DNA of 64,000 bases from Nostoc sphaeroides (GCF_003443655.1 NZ_CP031941.1:4648501-4712500); one strand, 5' to 3'. Counted from the stretch's first letter, positions 7,987 to 17,266 are shown. Translations and numbers: made by a program. Notes: generated from the sequence alone by a model not told the origin.

Positions 7987-8042
7987 AAGGAAATGAGGAG
8001 AATAAGGAAGCAATTTTTCTCCCTCATTTTCCTCATCTCCCG

Positions 8043-8177
8043 ATACGGTTCGGTTAAGGCAAGAGACGCGATAGATAAATCGCCGTCAAGACAAAGGACT
8101 GATTATTGTAAAGACGGCGATTTATCGCGTCTCTGCAATTGGCGGCGTGTCATCAAAAAACCTTATCCGAACCGTAT
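8043..8177. repeat. 135-bp MITE-like element with ATACGGTTCGG termini (copy 1)
   Basis: Terminal inverted repeats ATACGGTTCGGTTAAGG / CCTTATCCGAACCGTAT, with an internal hairpin built from GACGCGAT...AAATCGCCGTC and GACGGCGATTTATCGCGTC. A second copy with the same ends and core lies at 22595-22724. Here it is inserted inside a CCTCATCTCCC repeat just upstream of the phosphate permease start. Confidence 0.8.
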
Positions 8178-8203
8178 TGCCTCATCTCCCTCATCTCCCC
8201 AAA

Positions 8204-9472
8204 ATGCTTATTACCCTACTTTTCGTCGCCCTACTAGCTTTCTACGTCGCCTGGAATCTCGGAGCAAATGATGTTGCTAACGCGATGGGAACCTCTGTAG
8301 GTTCTAAAGCTGTTACCCTCAAACAAGCACTAATAATTGCTGGAGTATTAGAGTTTACGGGTGCTGTGTTGTTTGGACATGAGGTAACGGAAACTCTAGC
8401 AACGAAAATTGCCAATCCCGCTTTATTCGCTGCTACACCTCAAATATTCGTAACTGGGATGGTAACGGTGCTAATTTCTTGTGGTGTGTGGTTGCAAATT
8501 GCCACATCACGCGGTTTACCAGTCTCATCTTCTCATGCGGTTGTTGGTGCGATCGCTGGATTTAGTTGGGTAGCTTTAGGAGTAAATGCAATCGATTGGT
8601 CATCAATTGGCTTGATTACCATTGGCTGGGTTTTAACACCATTAATTAGTGGTGCGATCGCTGCTTTATTTTACAGTCAAATCAAGCACTGGATTTTAGA
8701 TCAACCCAATCAAGTAGTCCAGTTACAAGAATGGATTCCCTGGTTGAGTACTCTGCTGCTAGGTGTATTCGGCGTAATTGTATTACCATCGCTAACTGAA
8801 CCGCTAACCAATTTTGTAATTGAGCTTGGTTTCAACATTCCCGCTTACGACATTCCCCTGTTAACCGGTACAGTAGCAGCAGTTGGACTCACAATCATTA
8901 GTTGGCGACAGTTAAAACAAACAAAAGAAGTCTTTCTCACTTCCCAATCCCCAATCCCCAATCCCGTAGAAAAATTATTCGCCCGATTCCAACTACTAAG
9001 TGCTTGCTTCGTCGCCTTTGCTCATGGTTCTAATGATGTGGGAAATGCGATCGCTCCTTTAGCTGCGATCGTCTACATCAATCGCACTGGTAGCGTACCT
9101 ACAGATGGTATCACCATCCCAATATGGATTTTAATCCTTGGTGGTGCTGGTATTGTTGGTGGTTTAGCTGTCTGGGGTAAAAAAGTCATCGCCACTATTG
9201 GCGAAAACATTATTGCCTTGCAACCTAGTAGTGGATTTTGTGCCGAACTTGCTACTGCTACTACCATCCTCATCGCCTCCCGGCTAGGTTTACCAGTCTC
9301 CACCTCTCACGCTCTCGTCGGTGGTGTAGTTGGTATTGGAATAGTGCAAAATATCAAGTCGATTAAGTTTCAAACACTCAAAGGCATTGCCGCCGCATGG
9401 TTAATTACAATCCCCGTCAGTGCTGTCCTTAGCGCTGCCATCTTTAGCATCGCCCGGATTTTATTTCTCTAA
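8204..9472 (+). CDS. pit: PiT-family inorganic phosphate permease
   Basis: 422 residues from the ATG at 8204; an in-frame upstream GTG would place its first codons inside the MITE, so it was rejected. Both halves carry the PiT signature: NDVANAMGTSVGSKAVT near the N-terminus and GSNDVGNAIAPLAAIV in the second half, each followed by an SSHA/STSHA-(L/V)VG motif (SSSHAVVGA, STSHALVGG). About 10-11 membrane helices. PiT proteins import phosphate (or metal-phosphate) using a cation gradient. The central cytoplasmic loop is short. No phoU-like gene is adjacent. Confidence 0.9.
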   Translation: MLITLLFVALLAFYVAWNLGANDVANAMGTSVGSKAVTLKQALIIAGVLEFTGAVLFGHEVTETLATKIANPALFAATPQIFVTGMVTVLISCGVWLQIATSRGLPVSSSHAVVGAIAGFSWVALGVNAIDWSSIGLITIGWVLTPLISGAIAALFYSQIKHWILDQPNQVVQLQEWIPWLSTLLLGVFGVIVLPSLTEPLTNFVIELGFNIPAYDIPLLTGTVAAVGLTIISWRQLKQTKEVFLTSQSPIPNPVEKLFARFQLLSACFVAFAHGSNDVGNAIAPLAAIVYINRTGSVPTDGITIPIWILILGGAGIVGGLAVWGKKVIATIGENIIALQPSSGFCAELATATTILIASRLGLPVSTSHALVGGVVGIGIVQNIKSIKFQTLKGIAAAWLITIPVSAVLSAAIFSIARILFL

Positions 9473-10337
9473 AGAATTATTAATATTTTCCTAAGTTTTT
9501 CCTCTACTGCATCTACTCAAAATAGAACCTAGACTGCAATAACGCCAAAAAAGCGTATCTTTGCAGAACTGCTGCTGATTCATTAGAATGTTGTGCAGGG
9601 GATAGCGTAAGTTTGAATTTCCACAGAAAGATACTTTAATCTCCATTTAGAGATATAAACTGTCACACAAGTTACATTCCACACAAATTTACAACTAGTG
9701 CTTCATGTAATTATTTCTGAAAGGTTAAGGTGTTCAGATCCCCGACTTCGTAAAAGTTGTCGGGGATCTCGCGGATCTCGCAACCCAGTTGCATAGACGC
9801 GAAATTTCGCGTCTATACAGGGTTTTGGTAACAAACTAATCAATCAGAACTTATGAGACAGACTACTAGTTTCGCAAGGTAGATAACTTTCTACCTAAGC
9901 ACACGCATCTACAAGTCTTTGACAATTAGTATTGGTAGCAAAACAATAAATATTTATTTGGAGTGAGATTTATTTAAAAGTAAAAATCTCATTGGCAAAT
10001 ATTATATTGATGTACATGAAAGGATCAAAAATCAAAAAGGTGTCATTTCAAGCTAGTTACAGCCATACGACAATCTAAAATCGTTCGATTGAGGAAAACC
10101 GGAGTCCAAAATCGAATGGCTAAATACTTAATCAATGCTGAAAAAATACTGATTATTAAGCAGTAGGGCAGATTTGATGCTTTGCCAAGTTGTGTTCAGT
10201 ATGACAGAATTACGTTGAAATGCCCAAGTGCTGTTAAAATTTTTAATTTATCTGACAAAATACAGAAAATTAGTATGAGCGCCAATAAATTGTACCGGAA
10301 GCAGCTTTATCGTCAAGGTGTTAGAGGTTAGAAGCTA
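9473..10337. other. Long leader region upstream of the EamA fusion gene
   Basis: No gene recognised in 865 bp. It contains a GATCCCCGAC...GTCGGGGATC hairpin (about 9737-9769), the MITE-like segment at 9695-9869, and AT-rich sequence up to the next start. The short palindrome GTAGATAACTTTCTAC lies near 9880. Confidence 0.45.
9695..9869. repeat. CTAGT...ACTAG repeat, long copy
   Basis: The right 80 bp (CGCGTCTATACAGGGTTTTG to GAGACAGACTACTAG) is nearly the same as the element at 51928-52059, including the sequence AACTAATCAATCAGAACTTA. The left end is CTAGTGCTTCATG, a weaker match to the inverted right end, and an extra GATCCCCGAC hairpin lies inside. Confidence 0.55.
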
Positions 10338-12752
10338 ATGGGGCGATTCGAGAAGCAACCAGAAAACCCAAGAGTCAGAGGCGAGCTATCCAGAGCAGCA
10401 GAAAATGCTCTTTGGGCTGTAGTTGAAGACTTAGAAAATCTTCAGCAGAATGTCCTCAGAGGATTGCAGGAAGACGTAAAGCGGCTTCAGTCAGAAAAAA
10501 ATCGGTTATCTGATGACATTCAAAGCTTGCTAGAAGAAAAAGAGCATTTACAACAAGTGCGCCAAATTACTGAGCAACAAGTGTTAATTCGGCAACTGGC
10601 AGAAGTTCTGGCGAAACATATATCTTCACAACTGCAATCCTCTCTGGCAACTTTAGCTAACCAAAACATAGAGGGCAAGTCTTACGATCAAGCTGCGCTT
10701 AAGTCGGCTGAAGTAAGCAGCAATGTAGTAGGTGAAATCAATGAAAAAGTCGAACACATGTTTGACAGCTTGGATGACACCGTTACTGTTACCTTTAACT
10801 CGCTGCAACAGGAACTGAAGAACTATCAAAGTAATCTTTCCCAACAGTTGTCACGGATGTACAGCCAGCAGCAGCAAGGGGAAACGATTTTGGCGGAGTT
10901 TGTTAATCGCCTGCATGGAGAATTAGACAAAACTATTGAAGTTGCTTCACGCAAACCAGCAACAGCAGGAACACCTACTGTTTTGCAATTTACCGAGCCA
11001 GAAAAAAACAGTTCTTTTGAGACATCCCCGCCACAGGTTGGCGAAGTAGTAAGAAATTCCCCTGAGCCAATTTCCGCGATCGCTAATAAATTTTCACCAA
11101 GGGAAACGACATCAGAGCCGACTGTTGTTAGAGAAAACGGCGCGAACCCAATTTCTATCCCCAGCAAAGACTTATCCCCAAGGGAAACAACATCACAACC
11201 GCCGGTTCTTAGAGAAAACGTCGCTAACATAATTTCTATCACCACTAAAGACTCGTCCCCAAGGGAAACGACATCAGAGCCGACTGTTGTTAGAGAAAAC
11301 ACCGCAAACCCAATTTCTATCACCACTAAAGACTCGTCCCCAAGGGAAACGACATCAGAGCCGACTGTTGTTAGAGAAAACACCGCAAACCCAATTTCTA
11401 TCCCCAGCCAAGACTCGTCCCAAAGGGAAACTAAATCAGAGCCGAATGCTGTTGTAGTTCCGCCACCAAAAGATAATGCTGCTGAACCAATTTCTGTCCT
11501 GAATAAGGACTTATCGGAAAACGAAACGACATCAGAACCTCCGACTGTATCTGTACCACAACCGGAAGCAATAGAACCTACACGAAGGAGAAACGCTGCT
11601 GAATCAATTTCTCTCCTCCGCAGGAACGTCTCACCCAGCAAAACTAAATACCCGCCTTCTACTGCGCTAAAGCCACAGCCAGAAGCAAAGCCTCCACAAT
11701 CGCGATCGCGCAATTCCTCTGGTTTATCGTCGATCCAAATCGGTTTATTGTTGATTGTCTTATCGGCAGTGCTATCGTCGCTTTATAACGTAGCCATCAA
11801 GGTGATTTTCCACGAAGGTTCCCAGATTTTTGGAGTATTAGAGGTAGAACGCTTGCTACCGCCCACTTTGGGCAATACTTTCTTAATTTTGACCCTACGG
11901 TTTATGGTAGTAGTCCCACTGATGATACTGTTATCTCCGATACTACATCCGACTTTGTGGCAAGATTTAGAGAACTTGGCTAACTCAGTTAGAGGAAATC
12001 CTACACCTGCTAATGCAGCTACCAAGCAGATTTTGCTGTTGTCAGTTGTGAGTGGCTGCTTTTTGTTTTTGTCTCAGGTTCTCATATACATTGCGATCGC
12101 TCAAGTCACAACTGGAATGGCGATCGCACTGTTCTTTATCTATCCAATGGTTAGTGGTTTATTGTCGTGGTTTCTGTTTCGCGATCGCCCTACCACATTT
12201 CGCATCAGTGCGATCGCTGCGATTTGCTGCGGTGAATTGTTGGTTTTAGGAGGTTCTCCCAACCCAGGTATGGGTAACACTTCAATGGGAAGCAGCGCCG
12301 CCATTCTTTCGGGCGTGGCTTTTGCAGCCTACATAATTCTGACGCGGGTTTGTGCTAGCAAACTACATCCCGTGACTTTTACTTTGATTAACTTCGCCAC
12401 CATGTTGCTGTTGAGCTTTATCTGCTTGATGCTACCTTTACCAAGCGATTGGAACTTGGCGGTTGATCCCTCTAAGATGCTGGAACTGGTTTTAAGTGCA
12501 TTTATTTTGGGTGTGTTGACTCTTGCCGGCTATTTGCTCAACAATGTTGGTATTAGTAAACTAGGTGGCTCGCGATCGGCGCTCATCGGTGGTACAATCC
12601 CAGTTTTAACCGTGATTTTCGCTGGGTTAATCATTCAAGAAAATTTGGATATAGTGCAAATTCTCGGAGTGTTGTTAGTAACCTTTGGCGCGGCTGCTTT
12701 CAGCTTTGAAACAATGCGAAATCAGGTTAAACCCCAGGGCAAACGCATCTAA
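10338..12752 (+). CDS. Coiled-coil / repeat / EamA (DMT) transporter fusion
   Basis: 804 residues in three parts. Residues 1-230 are hydrophilic and largely coiled coil (LSRAAENALWAVVEDLENLQ... with LLEEKEHLQ). Residues about 245-400 form a Pro/Ser/Thr-rich linker with near-identical 27-residue repeats (SPRETTSEPTVVREN core), at least two copies almost identical in DNA. Residues about 470-795 are a ten-helix drug/metabolite-transporter domain with two EamA halves. EamA proteins export small metabolites; the soluble N-terminus is not a normal part of the family. The last five codons (QGKRI and stop) are encoded by an inserted IS; without it the tail would read KPSSPTN and stop. The function of the coiled coil is unknown. 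Confidence 0.85.
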   Translation: MGRFEKQPENPRVRGELSRAAENALWAVVEDLENLQQNVLRGLQEDVKRLQSEKNRLSDDIQSLLEEKEHLQQVRQITEQQVLIRQLAEVLAKHISSQLQSSLATLANQNIEGKSYDQAALKSAEVSSNVVGEINEKVEHMFDSLDDTVTVTFNSLQQELKNYQSNLSQQLSRMYSQQQQGETILAEFVNRLHGELDKTIEVASRKPATAGTPTVLQFTEPEKNSSFETSPPQVGEVVRNSPEPISAIANKFSPRETTSEPTVVRENGANPISIPSKDLSPRETTSQPPVLRENVANIISITTKDSSPRETTSEPTVVRENTANPISITTKDSSPRETTSEPTVVRENTANPISIPSQDSSQRETKSEPNAVVVPPPKDNAAEPISVLNKDLSENETTSEPPTVSVPQPEAIEPTRRRNAAESISLLRRNVSPSKTKYPPSTALKPQPEAKPPQSRSRNSSGLSSIQIGLLLIVLSAVLSSLYNVAIKVIFHEGSQIFGVLEVERLLPPTLGNTFLILTLRFMVVVPLMILLSPILHPTLWQDLENLANSVRGNPTPANAATKQILLLSVVSGCFLFLSQVLIYIAIAQVTTGMAIALFFIYPMVSGLLSWFLFRDRPTTFRISAIAAICCGELLVLGGSPNPGMGNTSMGSSAAILSGVAFAAYIILTRVCASKLHPVTFTLINFATMLLLSFICLMLPLPSDWNLAVDPSKMLELVLSAFILGVLTLAGYLLNNVGISKLGGSRSALIGGTIPVLTVIFAGLIIQENLDIVQILGVLLVTFGAAAFSFETMRNQVKPQGKRI

Positions 12753-14147
12753 TTTTATTTGACAAATAATCATTTATATGTATTGCAAGTTACAGATGTA
12801 TTTGGCAATTTATAAAAATGTAAAGTTGTGTATTTACTGCAATATCTTCATGAGAAAATTGTTTTAGACAACCTAAAACTACCATTTATAGCTAAATTTT
12901 CGACGTGAGAGAAGACTTAGATGGCTGCGATAACTTGAAGTAGGTAATTGTTATCTAAACCTGCGCGATATCTTTTCATCGCAACACTTCCACGCACCGT
13001 TTTATCTTTATCTAAAAGATTCAAAGATAAACGCCGTAGAACAGAAAAATTAAGAGGGGCATTATCTTTACGGATACGACTAGCATCTTCATGGAATGTC
13101 ATGTCCAGTACCCAATGCACAGAATTTTCTATCCCCCAATGACTACGAACAGCATGAGCTAAAACAACAGCATCATGCTCTAAACTGCTAATATAAAAGC
13201 GAACTTCAATAGTTGTTTTATTCCAAAGCCTACGTTCGCACATGACCATTCCTACGCTCCTCAGTCCTGACCATTTTTCCTGGTTTGGTATCTCCCCTAG
13301 CTGTTCAACAGGGACACTCCAGTATTTGCGAATTTCAATCCGACCATGAGCGCTTTCGATTGTATGATGATAACTGTGGTCAACACCTTCAAAATTGTTG
13401 CTTTGAGCTTTTTCAAACCAACTGTTAACTGCACCCTCAAGTTTACTTTGATTTGCTTTGAGAGCAAGAACGTAATCTGCATTTTTTGCGATAATCTGGG
13501 CAGCGATTTCTTTCTGGCATCCCATCGCATCAATTGTAATGATACATCCAACAATATCTAGCAACTCCAATAATTTCGGAATTGCCGTTATTTCATTCGA
13601 TTTGGAATCAACTTTAAGTTGACCTAACACCAGCCGATGTTCGCTTGCCCAAGCACTGACAACATGAATTGCTTTTTGTCCACTATTGCGGTCAAATGAT
13701 TGCCGCACTGTTTTCCCATCAATAGGTATTACTTGAGCGCCAATAGCTTCAGTAATTGACCCCACCCACCGATGAAAGCATTGCTCAAATGCTTGGGGAT
13801 TTAATCTGGCAAACACTCTTGCAATCGTGTCATGGGAAGGAATACCGTTGGGTAATGCCAGAAACGTTTCTAGCCATTCCCGTTTGGCTTGAGCATAAGT
13901 CTCAATTGCTACCCAGGTATCCGATCCACTGATAACTGCTAATATTGCGATTGCAACGATATCTACCAATTGATGTTGTTTAGTACGCTCAATTCTTGGA
14001 TCTTCCAGGTTAGAAAAGTATTTGAGGATAGTATTGTCAAAGTTCGCACTCATAATTTGTCGATGTTGCGATCGCCTGAAATACTGGCAAAATTACAACC
14101 CTTCATTGTACCTCATCTTTGTCGCCAATTTTGATGCGTTTGCCCTG
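12735..14147 (-). mobile_element. ISAs1-family insertion sequence, 1413 bp, with 10-bp target duplication
   Basis: Termini are inverted repeats CAGGGCAAACGCATC (left, 12735-12749) and GATGCGTTTGCCCTG (right, 14133-14147). The flanks are an exact 10-bp direct repeat GGTTAAACCC (12725-12734 and 14148-14157), which fits the 8-10-bp duplications known for ISAs1 elements. It carries one intact transposase on the minus strand. The insertion site is inside the last codons of the EamA fusion gene. Confidence 0.95.
12917..14053 (-). CDS. ISAs1-family DDE transposase
   Basis: 378 residues, intact. The N-terminal domain (YFSNLEDPRIERTKQHQLVD) is the associated domain of ISAs1/H-repeat transposases. The catalytic region shows IPIDGKTVRQSFDR (first Asp), IITIDAMGCQKEIA (second Asp) and HWGIENSVHWVLDMTFHEDA (Glu). 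It catalyses cut-and-paste transposition of the surrounding 1413-bp element. It is convergent with the EamA gene. The exact duplication and open frame suggest a recent, possibly active insertion. Confidence 0.93.
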   Translation of the reverse strand: MSANFDNTILKYFSNLEDPRIERTKQHQLVDIVAIAILAVISGSDTWVAIETYAQAKREWLETFLALPNGIPSHDTIARVFARLNPQAFEQCFHRWVGSITEAIGAQVIPIDGKTVRQSFDRNSGQKAIHVVSAWASEHRLVLGQLKVDSKSNEITAIPKLLELLDIVGCIITIDAMGCQKEIAAQIIAKNADYVLALKANQSKLEGAVNSWFEKAQSNNFEGVDHSYHHTIESAHGRIEIRKYWSVPVEQLGEIPNQEKWSGLRSVGMVMCERRLWNKTTIEVRFYISSLEHDAVVLAHAVRSHWGIENSVHWVLDMTFHEDASRIRKDNAPLNFSVLRRLSLNLLDKDKTVRGSVAMKRYRAGLDNNYLLQVIAAI

Positions 14148-14157
14148 GGTTAAACCC

Positions 14158-14172
14158 TCTAGTCCCACGAAT
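14158..14172 (+). pseudogene. Displaced original 3' end of the EamA fusion gene
   Basis: Directly after the right target duplication the sequence reads TCT AGT CCC ACG AAT TAA. Joined to the upstream frame across one copy of GGTTAAACCC this gives KPSSPTN and a stop, so this is the native C-terminus cut off by the IS. Confidence 0.85.
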
Positions 14173-14288
14173 TAAATGACGAGTTCAATCAGTTTCGGTG
14201 TAGTGGGAGGTAAAATAGCTCCCATAACTCTGGGCACCAATCCTGACGCGAATACGCTTAGTTGCAACTTCCCTAAATCATCTGGACA

Positions 14289-14335
14289 CACAAGATCCCC
14301 GGCTTCTTAAAGAAGCCGGGGATCTTGTGTTTTTA
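14289..14335 (+). terminator. Strong hairpin with T-run
   Basis: A 20-bp perfect inverted repeat (CACAAGATCCCCGGCTTCTT and its complement, 1-base spacer) followed by GTTTTTAC. It lies about 115 bp after the native end of the EamA fusion gene and would be its intrinsic terminator; it is also symmetrical enough to act on the other strand. Confidence 0.6.
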
Positions 14336-14376
14336 CAAATAATATAGGACTGCTGTATAAGAGCAGATAACACTTA

Positions 14377-14499
14377 AGGGAACTCCAAAAAATAAACTAT
14401 TCCACATTCAAGTCGTTGACTGTTGACTGAAAACTCGTGAACCGTCAACGGTCAACAGTGAACAATAGCAATGGAATATTTTTTTACTTGGAAGTCCCT
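14377..14499. repeat. Hairpin element family, copy a (2 heptads)
   Basis: Begins AGGGAACTCCAAAAAATAAA and ends TTTTTTTACTTGGAAGTCCCT, imperfect inverted termini. The interior has GTTGACT heptads (two here), an AAAACTCGTGAACC loop and the inverse GTCAACGGTCAACAGTGAAC, so the whole folds as a long hairpin. 123 bp, the shortest copy. Confidence 0.85.
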
Positions 14500-15545
14500 A
14501 ATAGATGAGTAAGTAGTAATCAGAATAACTTGACTTGTAATATTCTTTTAGGGATTTAGCCTGATACAGGTAGGTAAACACGTATATATAAGCAGTACGA
14601 GTAGTACTGACTCAAGCAATTTGGCACGAGTACTTGCTCAAGGAGGAGATTGGCAAGGAGTTAAGACCATTGCAGCACGTTTAACTAGCAGAAATGTTTA
14701 GAGTAACCCAGTTTTAAGCGTGGTAGACTCAGTAAGTGGGCAAGAATAAATTAAACTATGTTAAGTAATGTAAAATTCACTAAATTGAGTTTTAGCAAGG
14801 ATCTTCAGACCTTAAAATAAGGCTGGAGGTGCTGATTACAAACTTTTAATTATTCACACCCATTTACTTATTGTGTTTAGTGAGATGGTATCTTTATTTC
14901 TATCGCTCTGTACTAGTGAATTTGGTCTGCGATGCCTACGGCGGTAAACTACGCCCAGACACCCAAATAAAGAAGCTTATATCGTAGCTTGCTGCGGATT
15001 TTCTTCCTTTTATTTATGCAATTCAAGCTTCTCAAGTATATAAAATAGCAAGGTAAAAATATGCTTTAAAGTAACCAAAGAATTAGTTAAATCATGAAAT
15101 TTAAAATTCTTTCATGAAAAAAATATATAAATAATCATCAAATAAAATCTAAGATGTTTTATTATATATTTAACTAATAACTAATTATTGCGCTATGAGC
15201 ATGTTCAAAAAGACCTGATAGCTATGGGATTAATTCAGATTAAATTGCGGCTTTTTGTGTAAACTTATCAACGCAAAAAGATAATTATGATTTACATATA
15301 GGAGTCAAAATAAAAATATCATCAAACCTTGATTTAACAAAAATATAAATTATTTAAATACGCATGATTTAAAATTTTATGAAATACATAAAATTATTAC
15401 AAAACCCAAAAAGAATGATATGATAAGGAACGATATTTGAAAAACAGGTATTTTTGAAATTGGAATTAATTGCTCTACTTGATGTCTACTATCTTCCCTC
15501 AAGCCAACGGCTTATAGTGGCGAGACATCACTGGAGGTTGTGAAG
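14500..15545. other. Gene-free, AT-rich region far upstream of hetR
   Basis: No family recognised. A 30-codon stop-bounded fragment (SNLARVLAQGGDWQGVKTIA...) near 14610-14700 lacks a start and may be a gene remnant. A GAGATGGTATCTTTATTTCT motif near 14882 resembles sequence at about 17080, probably another dispersed repeat. The block 15040-15440 is very AT-rich. Part of the long leader that hetR has in heterocyst formers. Confidence 0.4.
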
Positions 15546-15602
15546 ATGATAGTTCGCAACGAGCCGCGTGGCTCAACCTCTGAATTTTTCTACACCTGGT
15601 AA
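15546..15602 (+). CDS. Candidate 18-residue ORF with a strong ribosome binding site, upstream of hetR
   Basis: GGAGG at 15533-15537 lies 8 bases before an ATG that opens MIVRNEPRGSTSEFFYTW and a stop. An ideal Shine-Dalgarno is uncommon in this genome, which is the main reason to list it. No homologue is known to me. The RGS triplet recalls the start of the RGSGR inhibitor peptide of PatS/HetN, but the pentapeptide itself is absent, so no such role can be claimed. It could be a leader peptide or chance. Confidence 0.3.
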   Translation: MIVRNEPRGSTSEFFYTW

Positions 15603-15974
15603 GCGATTTCTTTTTAGACCACTCCCAATTAACTTTAGCCACCTGTGTACTAAAAATAATTCACCAAAGCTGAATAAAAGCCATCTTTTTCGAGTCACAG
15701 ATATCCCAGATGAATCGCGCAAAATACTTTTTACTCCGAGTCGGCAAAGTGCGATAATTAGGTGTAAATAGCTTGACGTTATTGCTCTTGAAAGATGAGA
15801 AAAACCCCAGAAAAGTTAAAGGCTTTGTAAATTACTTGCAACACAGTTGACTTTTGGGATTTAAACCGTTGTCAAGCTGGACTTAGTGATGTCTGTAATT
15901 TTCCGGTCAGATGCAAAGACAGTTATAGTAACCACAACTAAATCTGCCTTAACACCAGAAAATATGCGAAAATG

Positions 15975-15988
15975 GTAGTTTGGGCTAC
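15975..15988. promoter_or_regulatory. NtcA-type binding site upstream of hetR
   Basis: GTAGTTTGGGCTAC matches the NtcA consensus GTA-N8-TAC exactly and is extended by TG/CA (TGGTAG...CTACCA). It is 126 bases before the hetR start. Possible -10 hexamers of the TAN3T type follow at 16014 (TAATAT) and 16017 (TATAGT), 25-28 bases downstream, a little more than the usual 22-23. NtcA with PipX is the nitrogen activator of heterocyst genes; a pipX gene is in this window. Confidence 0.45.
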
Positions 15989-16114
15989 CACGGATTTCAT
16001 AGTTATCGCATACTAATATAGTCTGAAGTGAATACATCGCTTTCAGCCAGGTGTATACTACCTATCTTCAATCGATTAAAAATTCTGTAAACGTGCTATT
16101 CAATTGTCTGTAAT

Positions 16115-17014
16115 ATGAGTAACGACATAGATCTGATCAAACGTCTTGACCCCAGTGCGATGGATCAGATCATGCTTTATCTGGCTTTTAGTGCCATGCG
16201 GACGAGTGGGCACAGGCATGGGGCATTTTTAGACGCAGCCGCAACAGCAGCAAAGTGTGCAATTTACATGACCTATCTTGAGCAGGGGCAAAACCTGCGG
16301 ATGACGGGGCATTTGCACCACTTGGAGCCGAAACGGGTAAAAATTATTGTAGAAGAAGTCAGACAGGCTCTAACAGAAGGCAAACTATTAAAGATGCTGG
16401 GTTCTCAGGAACCGCGCTATTTAATTCAATTGCCTTATGTGTGGCTAGAAAAGTATCCTTGGCAACCAGGGCGATCGCGCGTTCCTGGTACTAGTCTGAC
16501 AAGTGAAGAAAAAAGGCAAATTGAGCAAAAACTTCCAAGTAACTTACCTGATGCTCAGTTAGTTAGCTCTTTTGAGTTTCTGGATTTGATTGAGTTTTTG
16601 CACAGGCGATCGCAAGAAGACTTACCGCCGGAACACCAAATGCCTTTGAGTGAAGCCTTGGGTGAGCATATCAAGCGCCGTCTGCTCTACTCAGGAACGG
16701 TAACACGCATTGATTCTCCTTGGGGAATGCCCTTCTATGCTCTTACCCGTCCTTTTTATGCTCCAGCAGACGATCAAGAACGCACTTACATCATGGTAGA
16801 AGATACCGCTCGGTATTTTCGCATGATGAAAAATTGGGCAGAACGGCGACGAAATGCCATGCGCTTGCTAGAAGAACTTGATATCCTCCCAGAAAAAATG
16901 GAGCAGGCTATGGAAGAATTGGATGAAGTTATCCGTGCCTGGGCAGATAAATATCACCAAGATGGGGGTATTCCAGTAATTTTACAGACAGTTTTTGGCG
17001 AAAGAGAAGACTAG
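16115..17014 (+). CDS. hetR: HetR, master regulator of heterocyst differentiation
   Basis: 299 residues, the exact usual length. Recognised throughout: SNDIDLIKRLDPSAMDQIML at the start, Cys48 (AAKCAIY), Ser152 and Ser179 at the positions studied in other HetR proteins, and the residues that bind the RGSGR inhibitor peptide: Arg223 (QERTY), Glu253, Glu254 and Asp256 (LLEELDI). HetR is a DNA-binding dimer/tetramer that turns on differentiation when combined nitrogen runs out and is inhibited by PatS/HetN-derived peptides. All these residues are intact. The gene has a very long upstream region, typical of its multiple start points, and a hairpin terminator about 215 bp downstream. Confidence 0.98.
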   Translation: MSNDIDLIKRLDPSAMDQIMLYLAFSAMRTSGHRHGAFLDAAATAAKCAIYMTYLEQGQNLRMTGHLHHLEPKRVKIIVEEVRQALTEGKLLKMLGSQEPRYLIQLPYVWLEKYPWQPGRSRVPGTSLTSEEKRQIEQKLPSNLPDAQLVSSFEFLDLIEFLHRRSQEDLPPEHQMPLSEALGEHIKRRLLYSGTVTRIDSPWGMPFYALTRPFYAPADDQERTYIMVEDTARYFRMMKNWAERRRNAMRLLEELDILPEKMEQAMEELDEVIRAWADKYHQDGGIPVILQTVFGERED

Positions 17015-17228
17015 CGCCGCAGCGCGGAAGTCAAAACTCACTCATGCTCTAATTTTGGGCTTTCTGGCTGTAATGAAATGGTAGTTTATTTCTGTCGGAC
17101 TGTATTAGTAGCGCTACGCAAAATTTAAAAAGCTTACTTTCTAAGCTTTCCACTGATTTTGTCCCTTGCTTAAAAGTAGGGGGATGGTTGGTCTATTTAG
17201 ATTGTAACACTGTACTAATAATAGTAGT

Positions 17229-17260
17229 ACAAAAGTCACAAGCGATTTTGTGACTTTTGT
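17229..17260 (+). terminator. Hairpin downstream of hetR
   Basis: Perfect 13-bp stem ACAAAAGTCACAA / TTGTGACTTTTGT with a 6-base loop. The arm ends in a T-rich stretch. The stem is symmetric, so it could also work for minus-strand transcripts. Confidence 0.5.
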
Positions 17261-17266
17261 ATTGTA

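Noticed and set aside
10826..11713. Long minus-strand open frame (295 codons) opposite the EamA fusion gene
   Set aside because: It mirrors the 27-codon repeats of the real gene; its repeats are the antisense of the linker and it has no family match or start signal.
15546..15602. A PatS-type RGSGR inhibitor peptide
   Set aside because: Only RGS-T is present; the pentapeptide RGSGR is absent, so no PatS/HetN role can be claimed.
15568..15771. 67-codon frame starting GTG upstream of hetR
   Set aside because: No family, no ribosome binding site of its own, and it overlaps the better 18-codon ORF; low-complexity basic sequence.
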